64,000 nucleotides of DNA from an endosymbiont of Escarpia spicata (GTDB taxonomy: Bacteria; Pseudomonadota; Gammaproteobacteria; Chromatiales; Chromatiaceae), in contig QFXE01000010.1 of the NCBI GenBank assembly GCA_003349915.1, positions 1 to 64,000 on the forward strand, written 5' to 3'. Below the pieces are notes generated by a model that was not told where the DNA came from, ran no database searches, and saw only the letters and a program-made list of their open reading frames with translations. Numbering within the stretch: the stretch's first letter is position 1; every line of letters starts with the position of its first letter. This document shows positions 30,355 through 39,418 of this stretch, in pieces. Made by a program: the position numbers and the translations under genes.

Positions 30355-31337
30355 ATGAATGCCAGAGCCCTGACCATCAACAAATCAGCCCTGTGGTTTC
30401 TTCTGCTTGCAGGCCTGATGTTTCTATCGCCTTTCCGAGCTACGGCAGCCACCTGCCTGTGGATCTCCTCTTATGCGCCTGGGTATGAATGGAACGATGG
30501 CATAGGAAAAGGCATCCACTCTGTACTGGACGGCCGATGTGAAATCAGTGAGTTCCATATGGATACCAAGCGTAATAAAAGCCACGATTTTGCTCGCAAG
30601 CAGGCGCTCAAGGCGAAAACCCTGATATCGCAGCTCCAACCTGATGTTGTTATCGCCTCCGATGATAACGCTTCGAAGTTCCTGGTAGCCCCTCATTTCA
30701 AGAACCTGGAGATACCCTTTGTCGTCTGCGGCGTCAACTGGTCAGTCAAAGAATATGGTTACCCCTACTCCAATGTCACGGGTGTGGTTGAGATATTCCC
30801 GGTTAATCCCTTAGTGCGCAGTGTGAAGGAGATACTGTCGATCGGTGCCGGACACGGCCTGTTGCTTGTACCGGATACGCGTACAGCGCATAAAAATTTC
30901 AAACATTTAAAACGACATTTCAGTCATAATGATTTTCAGCTCACGCCCTCTTTGCCAACACCTTTGCTGAGTGGAAACAGGGTTTTCAGGAAGGCCAGAG
31001 TTATGATTTCGTCGTGCTGCTCAATAACTCAGGCATAGAAGGTTGGAATGACGCTGCAGCCAGGGATCATGTGATGACGCATGGCAAGCAGTTGAGTATT
31101 GGCTTTAATCGATGGATGCTGCCTTACAGCATGGTGGTGTTTACCAAAATTCCCGAAGAGCAGGGAGAGTGGGCGGGCAACATGGCCCTGGCGATTCTGG
31201 AGGGGAGTGAACCGTCACAGATTCCAATGACCTCGAATCAGCGCTGGAATGAATACATCAATACAGGACTTCTGAAAAGATCCGGTATCCGTCTGCCCAG
31301 GGAGCTGCAGGAACGGGCCATCAGGGAGAAGCCCTGA
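30355..31337 (+). pseudogene. periplasmic ABC-type substrate-binding protein, split by one frameshift
   Basis: The gene would encode about 327 residues of the PF04392-like (TrpX/YtfQ-like) solute-binding fold. It has a signal peptide (MNARALTINKSALWFLLL...) and opens with CLWISSYAPGYEWNDGI. The N-terminal frame ends at 31038. The true frame continues from about 30950 (FANTFAEWKQGFQEG, LLNNSGIEGWND, MLPYSMVVFTKIPEEQGEWAG) to 31337. Adding one base near 30951 (ACGCC to ACGGCC) restores it. GAGAGG precedes the ATG. No permease or ATPase gene is nearby, so the intact protein was probably a ligand-binding partner for the kinase starting 23 bases downstream. Confidence 0.8.
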
Positions 31338-31360
31338 GCGGACGCTATTGCGGAATCCAT

Positions 31361-33271
31361 ATGCCCCATACTTCTCAACTGCCGGTTGTAACGATATGGC
31401 TCATTGGCGCCATATCCACAGCCTTGCTTCTATTTCAGGCCCGTAGCTACTTGCTGGATCTGGAAGAGGAGCGCTTTTACCAGGAGAGTGCAACGTTGGT
31501 GCAACGGCTTTCCGGCAATCTCTTCAGCGTGGAGCGTGGAGCGTGGAGTCCTGGGGCTGGCCAGCTTTCTGCAGATCGCGCCTAAGATTTATCCTGATGA
31601 TTTTCGGCTTCTCTCCCAGCCTCATATCGACGCCCCCTTTATCACAACAGCAGCGTATCTTCCTGTAGTTCCAGCAGATGAACGGGAATCGTTCGAGCAG
31701 CTGCAGGAAGAGTGGCATGGTTACATTGGTTTCAGAATTCGCGATTATCAACGGGGGCAGCCGCTAACCAGAGGGAAACAGGATCACCACTTCCCCATCC
31801 TGATGTTCGAGCCCCGAACCGTTGTTAGCCTGGGTATGCTGGGGCGTGATCTCTCCACCTGCAAGGACATTGAAACGGTTCTGCAGAGGGCGATCGATAC
31901 GGCAGCCACCACGATTGCTTTCGGTGACAAAGAGAGTTGTATCAAAAATCTGGTGGCCCTCAAGCCTGTCTATCATGGACGACAACCACCGAATCAGGTC
32001 TCTGAACGCAAACAAGGAATCAAGGGGTTCGTAAAACTGGATCTCGACAGCAGACGGCTACTGCAGCTGGAATCCGGGAAACACCTGCAGGTAAAGCTGG
32101 AGGCGGAATTTGCAGAGAGCCCCCTGGTAGAATGGAATTCCGACGATACATCCTCTCAATCGGCGATCTTTAAGGTTTTTAGCGACGTACGGCTTCTGTC
32201 CGGTGTGTTCAATGATCAGCTGAGACTCCGCATAACCAAAACCATTGAGTGGTCCGGAATGCAGTACATGCTGCTCTTCCTGAGTGCAGCCATCGGCCTG
32301 ATGTTTACCCTGTTTATACATCGTTTTTCGTTGCCCATCGTGAACGTCTGCGAATCTCCGAGCTGCATCGGAAAGAGATCCAGCAGGAGGTCGATCATAA
32401 GACCCGGGCGCTGGAGGGAGCAAACAAGGAACTCGAAATGTTGTATCGGAATGCCATTGAACATCAGGAGGCCCTTGAACATACAATGCGCAGGGCAGAG
32501 GAGGCCAACAGTGCCAAATCCGAGTTTCTGGCAAATATGTCCCACGAACTGCGTACCCCTATGCATGCGATTCTCAGCTTCTCGGCCTTCGGTCAGAAGA
32601 AGTGGGAAACAGCAGCGCGAAAAAAACTGTCTGGTTATTTCTCCCATATTCATGCGAGTGGCGAGCGTCTGTTGATATTGCTAAATGATCTGCTGGATCT
32701 CTCGAAACTTGAGGCGGGGCGCATGATATTGGAGTACCGGCAAAATGACTTGAGGACCGTGGCAGAAAATTGTGTGCATGAGCTGGAAGGATACATAACA
32801 AACTGCGGAGTGCAGTGTGAACTCCTGCCTGCAAAAATGGATACCCAGGGTGAGTTCGATGCCATGCGTATCAGTCAGGTGATAACCAACCTGCTTTCCA
32901 ATGCCATCAAGTTCACGCATGCAGGAGGAGTGGTCCAGGTCTCTGTGAGTCAGGACCGTTTAGAGATTGATGACCATGAGACAACAGCGCTGCGGCTGAG
33001 TGTTCTGGATCAGGGAGTGGGCATCCCGGAAGCTGAGCTGAATACCATCTTCGATAAATTCATTCAGAGCAGCAAGACTCGCACCGGAGCTGGCGGCACC
33101 GGTTTGGGGCTGGCGATCAGCAAAGAGATCATTGAGGCGCACGCAGGGAAAATCTGGGCCGAAAATAATCCGCAAGAAGGGGCGCTGTTCCACTTTCTGA
33201 TCCCGGTTACTTATAGCGAAGCATTAGTAGGTACGACTCACTCACAGGAAAAGAAACGAGGAACAACATGA
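31361..33271 (+). pseudogene. CHASE-type membrane sensor histidine kinase with two compensating frameshifts
   Basis: The intact protein would be about 634 residues: a transmembrane helix (near 10-28), a periplasmic CHASE-like domain, a second helix (SAAIGLMFTLFI), a coiled coil, HisKA (FLANMSHELRTPMH) and the ATPase domain (NLLSNAIKFTH, DQGVGIPEAE, GAGGTGLGLAISKEI). The first frame (31361-31585) is left at a triple AGCGTGG repeat; two copies would keep the frame. The middle is read in another frame (to about 32325). The original frame resumes after a T-run at 32324-32328 that appears to lack one T. The catalytic half (from about 32390) is intact. Its stop overlaps the next start (ATGA). Confidence 0.82.
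31526..31546. repeat. triple heptanucleotide repeat (AGCGTGG)3 inside the kinase gene
   Basis: There are three perfect tandem copies of AGCGTGG. Two copies would give the continuous reading SVERGVLGLASFLQ; three shift the frame and truncate the protein at 31585. A 7-base unit changes frame with every copy gained or lost, so it is a plausible slippage site. Confidence 0.85.
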
Positions 33272-34089
33272 AGATAGATACTGGCCACCTTTCAATAATC
33301 CTCTTCCTGATCCTCTGCAGCGCTGAATCCTGCCTTGCAATGGAACAGGTGAGTATCTGCGGCACCGGGGATTCGCAACTGTTATTACGAGTGCTTGGAA
33401 AAAAGTTTGAAGCAGACCATCCAGATATTGCTATTAACGTTCCAGACAGCGTTGGTAGTGGTGGCGGTATCAGAGCTGTGGCAAAAGGAAGATGTGATCT
33501 TGCCCGTGTTGCCCGTCCCATACTGGATAGAGAAAAACACTTTGAGCTGACCTACTGGCTGTTTGCCAGATCCCCTATTGCCTTTGTTCTTCATCCCACC
33601 ATGGAGCGACCGCAGAATCTTACCGGAAAGCAGATCATCGATATTTACAGCGGCAATCTGGAGAGATGGGAACAGGCAGGTGGCGATAAAGGCAAAATAT
33701 ATGTTATCAACAGAGAGGAGGGAGACTCATCACGCATTATCCTGGAAAAGAATCTTCCCGGATTTTCCGGCATCGAGACATTTTCCGGTAGAGTATTCTT
33801 TACGACTCATGAAGCGCTGGAGGGAATAAAAAGCCACCGGAAAACCATCGCATATATACCTTTATCCCTGGCACTGACAAGTAACCTGCCACCATTGTCA
33901 GTGGATGGTATTGCCCCGACACCTGCTAATGTACGATCAGGTGCTTATAAGCTAATTACCCCCTTTGGTCTTGCCTGGAAGGGAGAGCTTCAGGGCATTG
34001 TTAAAACATTTGTGGATTACCTGAAAACGCCTGCAGTACAAGCAATCATGCTTGAATATGGGGTTTTTGCGGTGACTCAAAGTGAATAA
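33268..34089 (+). CDS. PstS-like periplasmic solute-binding protein
   Basis: This 273-residue secreted protein has a signal peptide (cleavage near CLA, about residue 24) and a PBP-like (PstS/phosphonate type) fold. Ligand-loop features include ICGTGDSQ, DSVGSGGGIRAVA and NREEGDSSR, which in PstS contact the oxyanion. No pst permease or ATPase genes accompany it. It is coupled to the preceding kinase by an ATGA overlap and lies six bases before the next kinase, so it more likely presents a ligand to a sensor kinase than serves transport. The ligand could be phosphate or another oxyanion. Confidence 0.83.
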   Translation: MKIDTGHLSIILFLILCSAESCLAMEQVSICGTGDSQLLLRVLGKKFEADHPDIAINVPDSVGSGGGIRAVAKGRCDLARVARPILDREKHFELTYWLFARSPIAFVLHPTMERPQNLTGKQIIDIYSGNLERWEQAGGDKGKIYVINREEGDSSRIILEKNLPGFSGIETFSGRVFFTTHEALEGIKSHRKTIAYIPLSLALTSNLPPLSVDGIAPTPANVRSGAYKLITPFGLAWKGELQGIVKTFVDYLKTPAVQAIMLEYGVFAVTQSE

Positions 34090-34095
34090 AATCCT

Positions 34096-36402
34096 ATGCG
34101 TCTCTTGAAGTCTCTCCAGGGAAAGATATTAACCTTCACACTTCTTCCTGTCATGTTGACTATGGCCATAGCCGGCTATTCCGGGTACCGGCTTTTTCTC
34201 GATCACGTTGAAACCCAACAGCAGCGGATGATGAAATCCTTTGCTAAAGAACAGGCAGCCCATCTTGATGATCGTTTTGAAATGCGGGCACATGAATTTT
34301 CTAAAATAGCCAACGGCAGAGCATTTGAAAGCTTTGTAAAAACCTTTCAGGAAAAATCATTAGTTCGTCAATTGACTCAACAGCAGGAAATATTTTCTAC
34401 TATTCTTCTTGCTGACGAAAATGGCTACGAGCTTCTTAAAGTAAACAAAGGCCAGGTTACTGTTAGCGAAGAACAAGTGGATCTTGGCTCTTTGACTCAG
34501 AAGGCCCGGAAAAATGAGGAGAGAGTGGTCTTTTCAGTGACTGCCAAACAAGCAGATCTTGGGAAACCTGCCCTTGAGCTGGCAATCTTTCGAAAAGGCT
34601 ATTTTGAAGAAGAGGTTGATGTACTTCTCTATGGGGTTGTCCCTCTTGCGCAAATCATCGGGGAACTGGTGGAAGAAACAATTGGGAAAACAGGCTTCCT
34701 CTCTATAAGTAATCAAGATGCAAGGATTCTTGTGTCTCCGCTTGATAGCGTGATAGGGCAGAAAATCATAGCTGTGGATAAAGGCGGGAGAAAGGTTATC
34801 GATGCCATTCAATCGATACAGCCCTCTTATACACGAGCTGGATTATTTGATCTGGATGCCATGGTCGCTACATCTCCAATGAAAAAGACCAATTTGTCCG
34901 TAGTCGTTACGTTTCCCTACGAAGAGTTTGTCTCTGCGCCGAACGACTTGAGAAATAAGGCAATCTTAATCTCCTGTTTTGCTATCACCCTATCCGTATT
35001 TATTGCATTTATTCTCTCCCGCGCCATTACTGCGCCGCTTAAAAAACTTGAAGCCGCAACGGCAAAAGTAGCCGCGGGTGATTTTGTTGGCGGCCGTGTT
35101 TCAATCGATACAGGTGATGAACTTGAGGGGTTGGCACGTGCCTTTAATAGCATGACCCGTGATCTGGGCCAGTATATTGCACAGGAAAAAGAGTATGCAG
35201 CTGATCATGCGGCACGGGCCACCACAGAAAAAAAGATGGAGGAGATCAAGGAAAGCGAGAAAAAATACAGAACCTTGACCAATAACATCCCCGGATTGGT
35301 GTACAGGACAATATCTGACTGGACTGCTGAATTGATTTCAGGAATTGAGGGAATATCAGGCTATGAACAGCAGGCGTTTGATTCCGGAAAATTAAATTGG
35401 CTCATGCTTGTCCATCCTGATGACAAAGAGAGGGTTCTTGCTGAAAGTGAACAATTTCCAACCGGACCCATGGCCGTTTGCCAGGAGTATCGAATCATCA
35501 AGAAAAACGGAGATGTTTGCTGGGTGGCTGACTACAAAACTTCGATTTTCAATCAACAGGGAAAGTGGTTGGGTATTGATGGCGTTGTCCTGGATATAAC
35601 AAACCGAAAAACAATGGAGCAAGTGCTTACTGAAGCCAAAAATACGGCGGAGCAAGCCAATCAGGCCAAGTCAGAGTTTCTGGCGAATATGTCCCACGAA
35701 CTGCGCACTCCGATGCACGCCATTCTCAGCTTCTCATCATTCGGACTGGAAAACGGAGAAACCGCTGAACGGCAAAAATTGATCGAGTACTTTACCCATA
35801 TTCAGACAAGTGGCCACCGGCTACTGACACTACTTAACGACCTGTTGGATCTGTCCAAGCTGGAAGCTGGGCGCATGGCATTGGAGTACCAGCCCAACGA
35901 TTTGAAGTGTGTGGCGGAAAGCGCCATTCATGAACTGCGGGGACACATTACAGATCAAGGTGTATTGTGTGAACTCCTGCCCCCGGAAACAGATACCATA
36001 GGCGAGTTCGACGCCCTGCGTATCGGACAGGTGATAACCAACCTGCTCTCCAACGCCATCAAGTTCACAGCTACAGGGGGACATATCCAGATCTCTATCA
36101 GTCAGGATATAATGGATATTGACGGACACGAGATACCTGGGTTGCAGCTGAGCGTTCTTGATCAGGGCGTTGGGATCCCGGAAACAGAACTGGATACTAT
36201 TTTCGATAAATTCATCCAGAGCAGCAAGACCCGCACCGGGGCCGGAGGCACCGGCTTGGGTCTGGCGATCAGCAAAGAGATTATCGAGGTGCATGCAGGG
36301 CGGATCTGGGCAGAAAATAATTTGGAACAGGGGGCGCAGTTCCACTTTCTGATCCCAGTCACTCCCCTCATTCAGCCAGCAGCGGAAAATAGCGCACAGT
36401 GA
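34096..36402 (+). CDS. membrane sensor histidine kinase: Cache, HAMP, PAS
   Basis: This 768-residue kinase has a first transmembrane helix (about 8-28), a large periplasmic double-Cache-like domain (about 30-290), a second helix (about 293-315) and HAMP (about 315-370; SRAITAPLKKLEAATAKVAAG). A PAS/PAC domain (about 390-510) and coiled coil precede HisKA (FLANMSHELRTPMH) and the ATPase (NLLSNAIKFTATGGH, DQGVGIPETE, GAGGTGLGLAISKEI). The catalytic core is very similar to those of the two kinases before it. It follows the PstS-like gene by six bases, so that protein is the likely periplasmic partner. The frame is intact. Confidence 0.9.
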   Translation: MRLLKSLQGKILTFTLLPVMLTMAIAGYSGYRLFLDHVETQQQRMMKSFAKEQAAHLDDRFEMRAHEFSKIANGRAFESFVKTFQEKSLVRQLTQQQEIFSTILLADENGYELLKVNKGQVTVSEEQVDLGSLTQKARKNEERVVFSVTAKQADLGKPALELAIFRKGYFEEEVDVLLYGVVPLAQIIGELVEETIGKTGFLSISNQDARILVSPLDSVIGQKIIAVDKGGRKVIDAIQSIQPSYTRAGLFDLDAMVATSPMKKTNLSVVVTFPYEEFVSAPNDLRNKAILISCFAITLSVFIAFILSRAITAPLKKLEAATAKVAAGDFVGGRVSIDTGDELEGLARAFNSMTRDLGQYIAQEKEYAADHAARATTEKKMEEIKESEKKYRTLTNNIPGLVYRTISDWTAELISGIEGISGYEQQAFDSGKLNWLMLVHPDDKERVLAESEQFPTGPMAVCQEYRIIKKNGDVCWVADYKTSIFNQQGKWLGIDGVVLDITNRKTMEQVLTEAKNTAEQANQAKSEFLANMSHELRTPMHAILSFSSFGLENGETAERQKLIEYFTHIQTSGHRLLTLLNDLLDLSKLEAGRMALEYQPNDLKCVAESAIHELRGHITDQGVLCELLPPETDTIGEFDALRIGQVITNLLSNAIKFTATGGHIQISISQDIMDIDGHEIPGLQLSVLDQGVGIPETELDTIFDKFIQSSKTRTGAGGTGLGLAISKEIIEVHAGRIWAENNLEQGAQFHFLIPVTPLIQPAAENSAQ

Positions 36403-37907
36403 GCATGCGACTATTCCAACCCCACTCTGAACTGGGCTCCCTGAGCAAGGAGCAGCAGCGACAGGTTGATCATGCGGGCAGTATTGACCTTGGACGGCGC
36501 TCAGGTGTCATCGCGTTGGCCTATCCAGTGATTCTCGGCATTCTTGTACTGGGTAACCCAGAACTGTACGTCAAAATGAATCTTTTAAGCCTGGTGGTTT
36601 TCAGCCTGCTTCTGGTCAGCTTGGTCAGGTTTATCTATGGTCGCCGGCTCGCTCAGGCCACTGATGAAAGCATTGATGGGCTAAGGCTTCGATACGTTTT
36701 ATGGACCCTGGTAACGATACTGCTGCTTGGTATGATGCTCTGCATTATTGTGATCGTTACCGAACTCTCGCTGGGAGGTATGGCTACGATTGTGATCGGC
36801 TTGGGAATATGTGCCGGTGCCCTGGCTACAATGAATCTCTATCGATTGCCATGGGCCTTTTTTCTCTTGCTGTTTTGGTCTCCAACCGTGCTGGCCTGCT
36901 TATATCTGGCCATACAGGGAAACAGTTCTGTGCTTCTGTTCGGCACCCTCATCGCTGTCTATGCCCTATTTCTCTATCGACTGGGCAATCAGTTGGCAAA
37001 AGAGTATTGGCGCAGTCAGTGCATGGTGGTCGAACTTGAACATAAAACCGGACAATTGGTCACGGCCAATGAACATTTGATTTCTGCGCAACAGGAATTG
37101 ATGGAGCACCAGAACAATCTGCAAGACCTGGTAGATGAACAGACAAAAGATCTGGTATCGGCCAAGGAGCAGGCTGAAGAGGCCAATCAGGCAAAATCCC
37201 GGTTCCTTGCCAATATGTCTCACGAACTGCGTACTCCCATGCACGCTATTTTGAGTTTTTCATCCTTTGGCCTGAAAAAGGGTGAAACCGCAGAGCGAAA
37301 AAAACTGATCGACTACTTCTCCCATGTTCATGCAAGTGGTGAGCGCCTGCTGATACTGCTCAATGGTATTCTCGATTTGGCTAAATTTGAATCAGGCCGT
37401 ATGGAGATGACGTTTAAACACAACGATCTCTTGGAGGCCGCCGAGGAGGCGGTTACTGAACTGGGGTGTTACATTCAGGATCAAGGTCTCCACTGTAAAC
37501 TTACATCCCAGGAAAAAAGTGTATACGGTGACTTCGACGCCTTGCGGATTGGCCAGGTGATTCGTAATTTACTCTCCAATGCCGTCAAGTTCACTCCGTC
37601 CGGGGGCCATATTCATCTGACTGTCCAGACAGGCAATATGACGCATGACAAGCAGACAATCCCTGCTCTACATTTCAAGATTCAGGACCAAGGCATAGGT
37701 ATTCCAAAGGTCGAACTGAAGAAGGTCTTCAAAAAATTCATCCAGAGCAGCAAGATTGAGGCAGGAACCGTAGGTACAGGTCTGGGACTTGCCATTTGTA
37801 AAGAGATTATAGATGTCCACAGAGGCCATATCTGGGCAGAGCAGGCTCCAGGTAAAGGGGCCATTTTCCAGTTTCTGATACCCGTGTCCGACACTCGGAA
37901 AAAATAG
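36399..37907 (+). CDS. multi-helix membrane sensor histidine kinase
   Basis: This 502-residue kinase has an N-terminal block of about six transmembrane helices (about 30-215) with almost no periplasmic domain. A coiled coil (about 220-265), HisKA (FLANMSHELRTPMH) and the ATPase (NLLSNAVKFTPSGGH, DQGIGIPKVE, GTGLGLAICKEI) follow. The membrane block resembles MASE-type sensors in general form, but no family was recognised. The GTG start overlaps the previous stop (GTGA); an ATG two codons later at 36405 is an alternative. The last kinase of the series, it is separated from the receiver gene by a repeat element. Confidence 0.87.
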   Translation: MSMRLFQPHSELGSLSKEQQRQVDHAGSIDLGRRSGVIALAYPVILGILVLGNPELYVKMNLLSLVVFSLLLVSLVRFIYGRRLAQATDESIDGLRLRYVLWTLVTILLLGMMLCIIVIVTELSLGGMATIVIGLGICAGALATMNLYRLPWAFFLLLFWSPTVLACLYLAIQGNSSVLLFGTLIAVYALFLYRLGNQLAKEYWRSQCMVVELEHKTGQLVTANEHLISAQQELMEHQNNLQDLVDEQTKDLVSAKEQAEEANQAKSRFLANMSHELRTPMHAILSFSSFGLKKGETAERKKLIDYFSHVHASGERLLILLNGILDLAKFESGRMEMTFKHNDLLEAAEEAVTELGCYIQDQGLHCKLTSQEKSVYGDFDALRIGQVIRNLLSNAVKFTPSGGHIHLTVQTGNMTHDKQTIPALHFKIQDQGIGIPKVELKKVFKKFIQSSKIEAGTVGTGLGLAICKEIIDVHRGHIWAEQAPGKGAIFQFLIPVSDTRKK

Positions 37908-37970
37908 GGGAACTGATTAAAGAAAAACCGTGAGATGCCGATAACCCTTGCATTCAGCAATTAAAATAAA

Positions 37971-38114
37971 GGAACCCCTGATTAATTGAGTCACTGTCAT
38001 TTCGACCTTGGAAATATATAAAACCACATTTATATCAATAGGTTATGAGGGTAAGTAAACGGATGTAGCGTTTACGAACCTATGGATGGAGATGACAATT
38101 AATTCAGAGGCTCC
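37971..38114. repeat. MITE-like element with imperfect terminal inverted repeats
   Basis: The left end GGAACCCCTGATTAATTG (37971) and the right end, read inverted as GGAGCCTCTGAATTAATTG (ending 38114), pair imperfectly. The first 37 bases (to 38007) recur inverted at 52553-52589 with one mismatch. The 144-base element lies between the last kinase and the receiver gene and has no coding capacity. A small non-autonomous transposon is the likeliest identity; the parent element was not seen. Confidence 0.6.
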
Positions 38115-38135
38115 AAAAATTATGGGAATATAAGA

Positions 38136-39293
38136 ATGGAAGAGCAGATAAAGACTCAACCCCTGATTCTTGGTGTTGACGATGAACCGCTTAACCAGAT
38201 CATCCTCGAAGAACTTCTGGCCAATGAATTTGAACTGATATCCGCTGAAAATGGCCAGGCTTGCATCGAAACCGTGGCGACCCGCAGGCCCGACCTGATC
38301 ATCATGGATGTCAATATGCCGGTACTGAACGGATTGGAAACCTGCCGCCGACTCCGTCAAGACCCTGACTATGGTGAACTCCCGATCATTTTTGTATCGG
38401 CTCTGGCATCATCCGATGAACGCCTGGCAGGGTACGAAGCAGGTGCTGATGACTACATCACAAAGCCATTTGATGAAAGTGAGCTTAAAGCCAAAATCGG
38501 CATCGCACTAAAAAACCACGAACAGAAGAATAAACTGCGCAACTCATCTCAGGATGCGATGAAGATGGCGATGGCCGCCATGACCAGTGCCGCAGAATTT
38601 GGGGTGATTTTAAGGTTTTTTCAAAACAGTTTTTCCAGTAAGGATTTCACTGAACTTGGGCAGCAAGTCTTTTCTGTTCTGGATGAATATGGGTTATCAG
38701 GAAGTTTGATACTGAAACAGCAGCAGGAGACTCTGTTCATCACGAAAGACGGGCTGGATCGCCCTTTGGAGCAATCAGTGCTGGAAGGCCTGGTCGGCGG
38801 GCAGCGCATCTTCGAGTTTGGCAGCCGAGCCGTCTTTAATGGTGAGAGGGCATCACTGCTGATTCGCAGCATGCCTCACGATGATGGAGAAAAAGTGGGG
38901 CGTCTGAAGGACACTCTGGCGGTATTGATTGAGGGTGTGGATGCAAGAATCAAGGGCATAGAGACCGAGCAGAAACTCTACAGACGCCAACAGGATCTTT
39001 CCGAGGTCATTGAAATGGCCAGGCAGAGCCTTGCCGGAATCGACAGTCAACATAAGCAGCAACGCATAGAGAATGCCCAGATACTTTCCGACATGGGAAC
39101 TGGTATAGAGAAATCGTTCATGCATCTGGGTCTCTCCGGAGAGCAGGAGGAGGCTCTTATGGAGATGATCACTGAAACAGAGGCAAAGACCGATGCTCTC
39201 TACGAAGCCGGACAGGCGTTGGATGAACAGTTCAGAAATATCATGCTCCGCCTCAAATCCTCCCTGAAGGAAAATAGTGAAACTGATAGATAA
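38136..39293 (+). CDS. response regulator with an unclassified coiled-coil C-terminus
   Basis: This 385-residue protein has an N-terminal receiver domain (about 8-125) with acidic pair VDDE, phospho-acceptor Asp in IIMDVNMP and conserved Lys in ITKPFDE. The following 255 residues match no output domain I recognise. There is a compact segment (about 140-265; MAMAAMTSAAEFGVILRFF...) and then long helices rich in Glu and Gln (about 270-375). There is no helix-turn-helix, GGDEF, EAL or HD motif. It may act by protein-protein contact as the common phospho-acceptor of the four upstream kinases. That partnership is inferred from position. Confidence 0.85.
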   Translation: MEEQIKTQPLILGVDDEPLNQIILEELLANEFELISAENGQACIETVATRRPDLIIMDVNMPVLNGLETCRRLRQDPDYGELPIIFVSALASSDERLAGYEAGADDYITKPFDESELKAKIGIALKNHEQKNKLRNSSQDAMKMAMAAMTSAAEFGVILRFFQNSFSSKDFTELGQQVFSVLDEYGLSGSLILKQQQETLFITKDGLDRPLEQSVLEGLVGGQRIFEFGSRAVFNGERASLLIRSMPHDDGEKVGRLKDTLAVLIEGVDARIKGIETEQKLYRRQQDLSEVIEMARQSLAGIDSQHKQQRIENAQILSDMGTGIEKSFMHLGLSGEQEEALMEMITETEAKTDALYEAGQALDEQFRNIMLRLKSSLKENSETDR

Positions 39294-39299
39294 CTCAAG

Positions 39300-39397
39300 C
39301 AATCATGGTGCGCGCGGCGCACCCTACCAGATGGATTGAATGCCAAAACTTGAGTAGATAAAACGTTCCACAGAATGTAGGGTGCGCTGTGCGCACC
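39300..39397. repeat. inverted pair of family-1 REP-like palindromes
   Basis: Copies at 39300-39327 (CAATCATGGTGCGCGC...) and 39377-39397 (GTAGGGTGCGCTGTGCGCACC) face each other across about 49 bases. They lie between the convergent ends of the receiver gene and the HD-GYP gene. The position and symmetry are those of a mosaic REP element and could shield both transcript 3' ends. Confidence 0.85.
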
Positions 39398-39418
39398 AGA
39401 TACTGGACACGCCTGCTT

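Noticed and set aside
33268-34089. PstS-like gene as part of a phosphate transporter operon
   Set aside because: No pstC, pstA, pstB or phoU nearby; flanked on both sides by histidine kinases.
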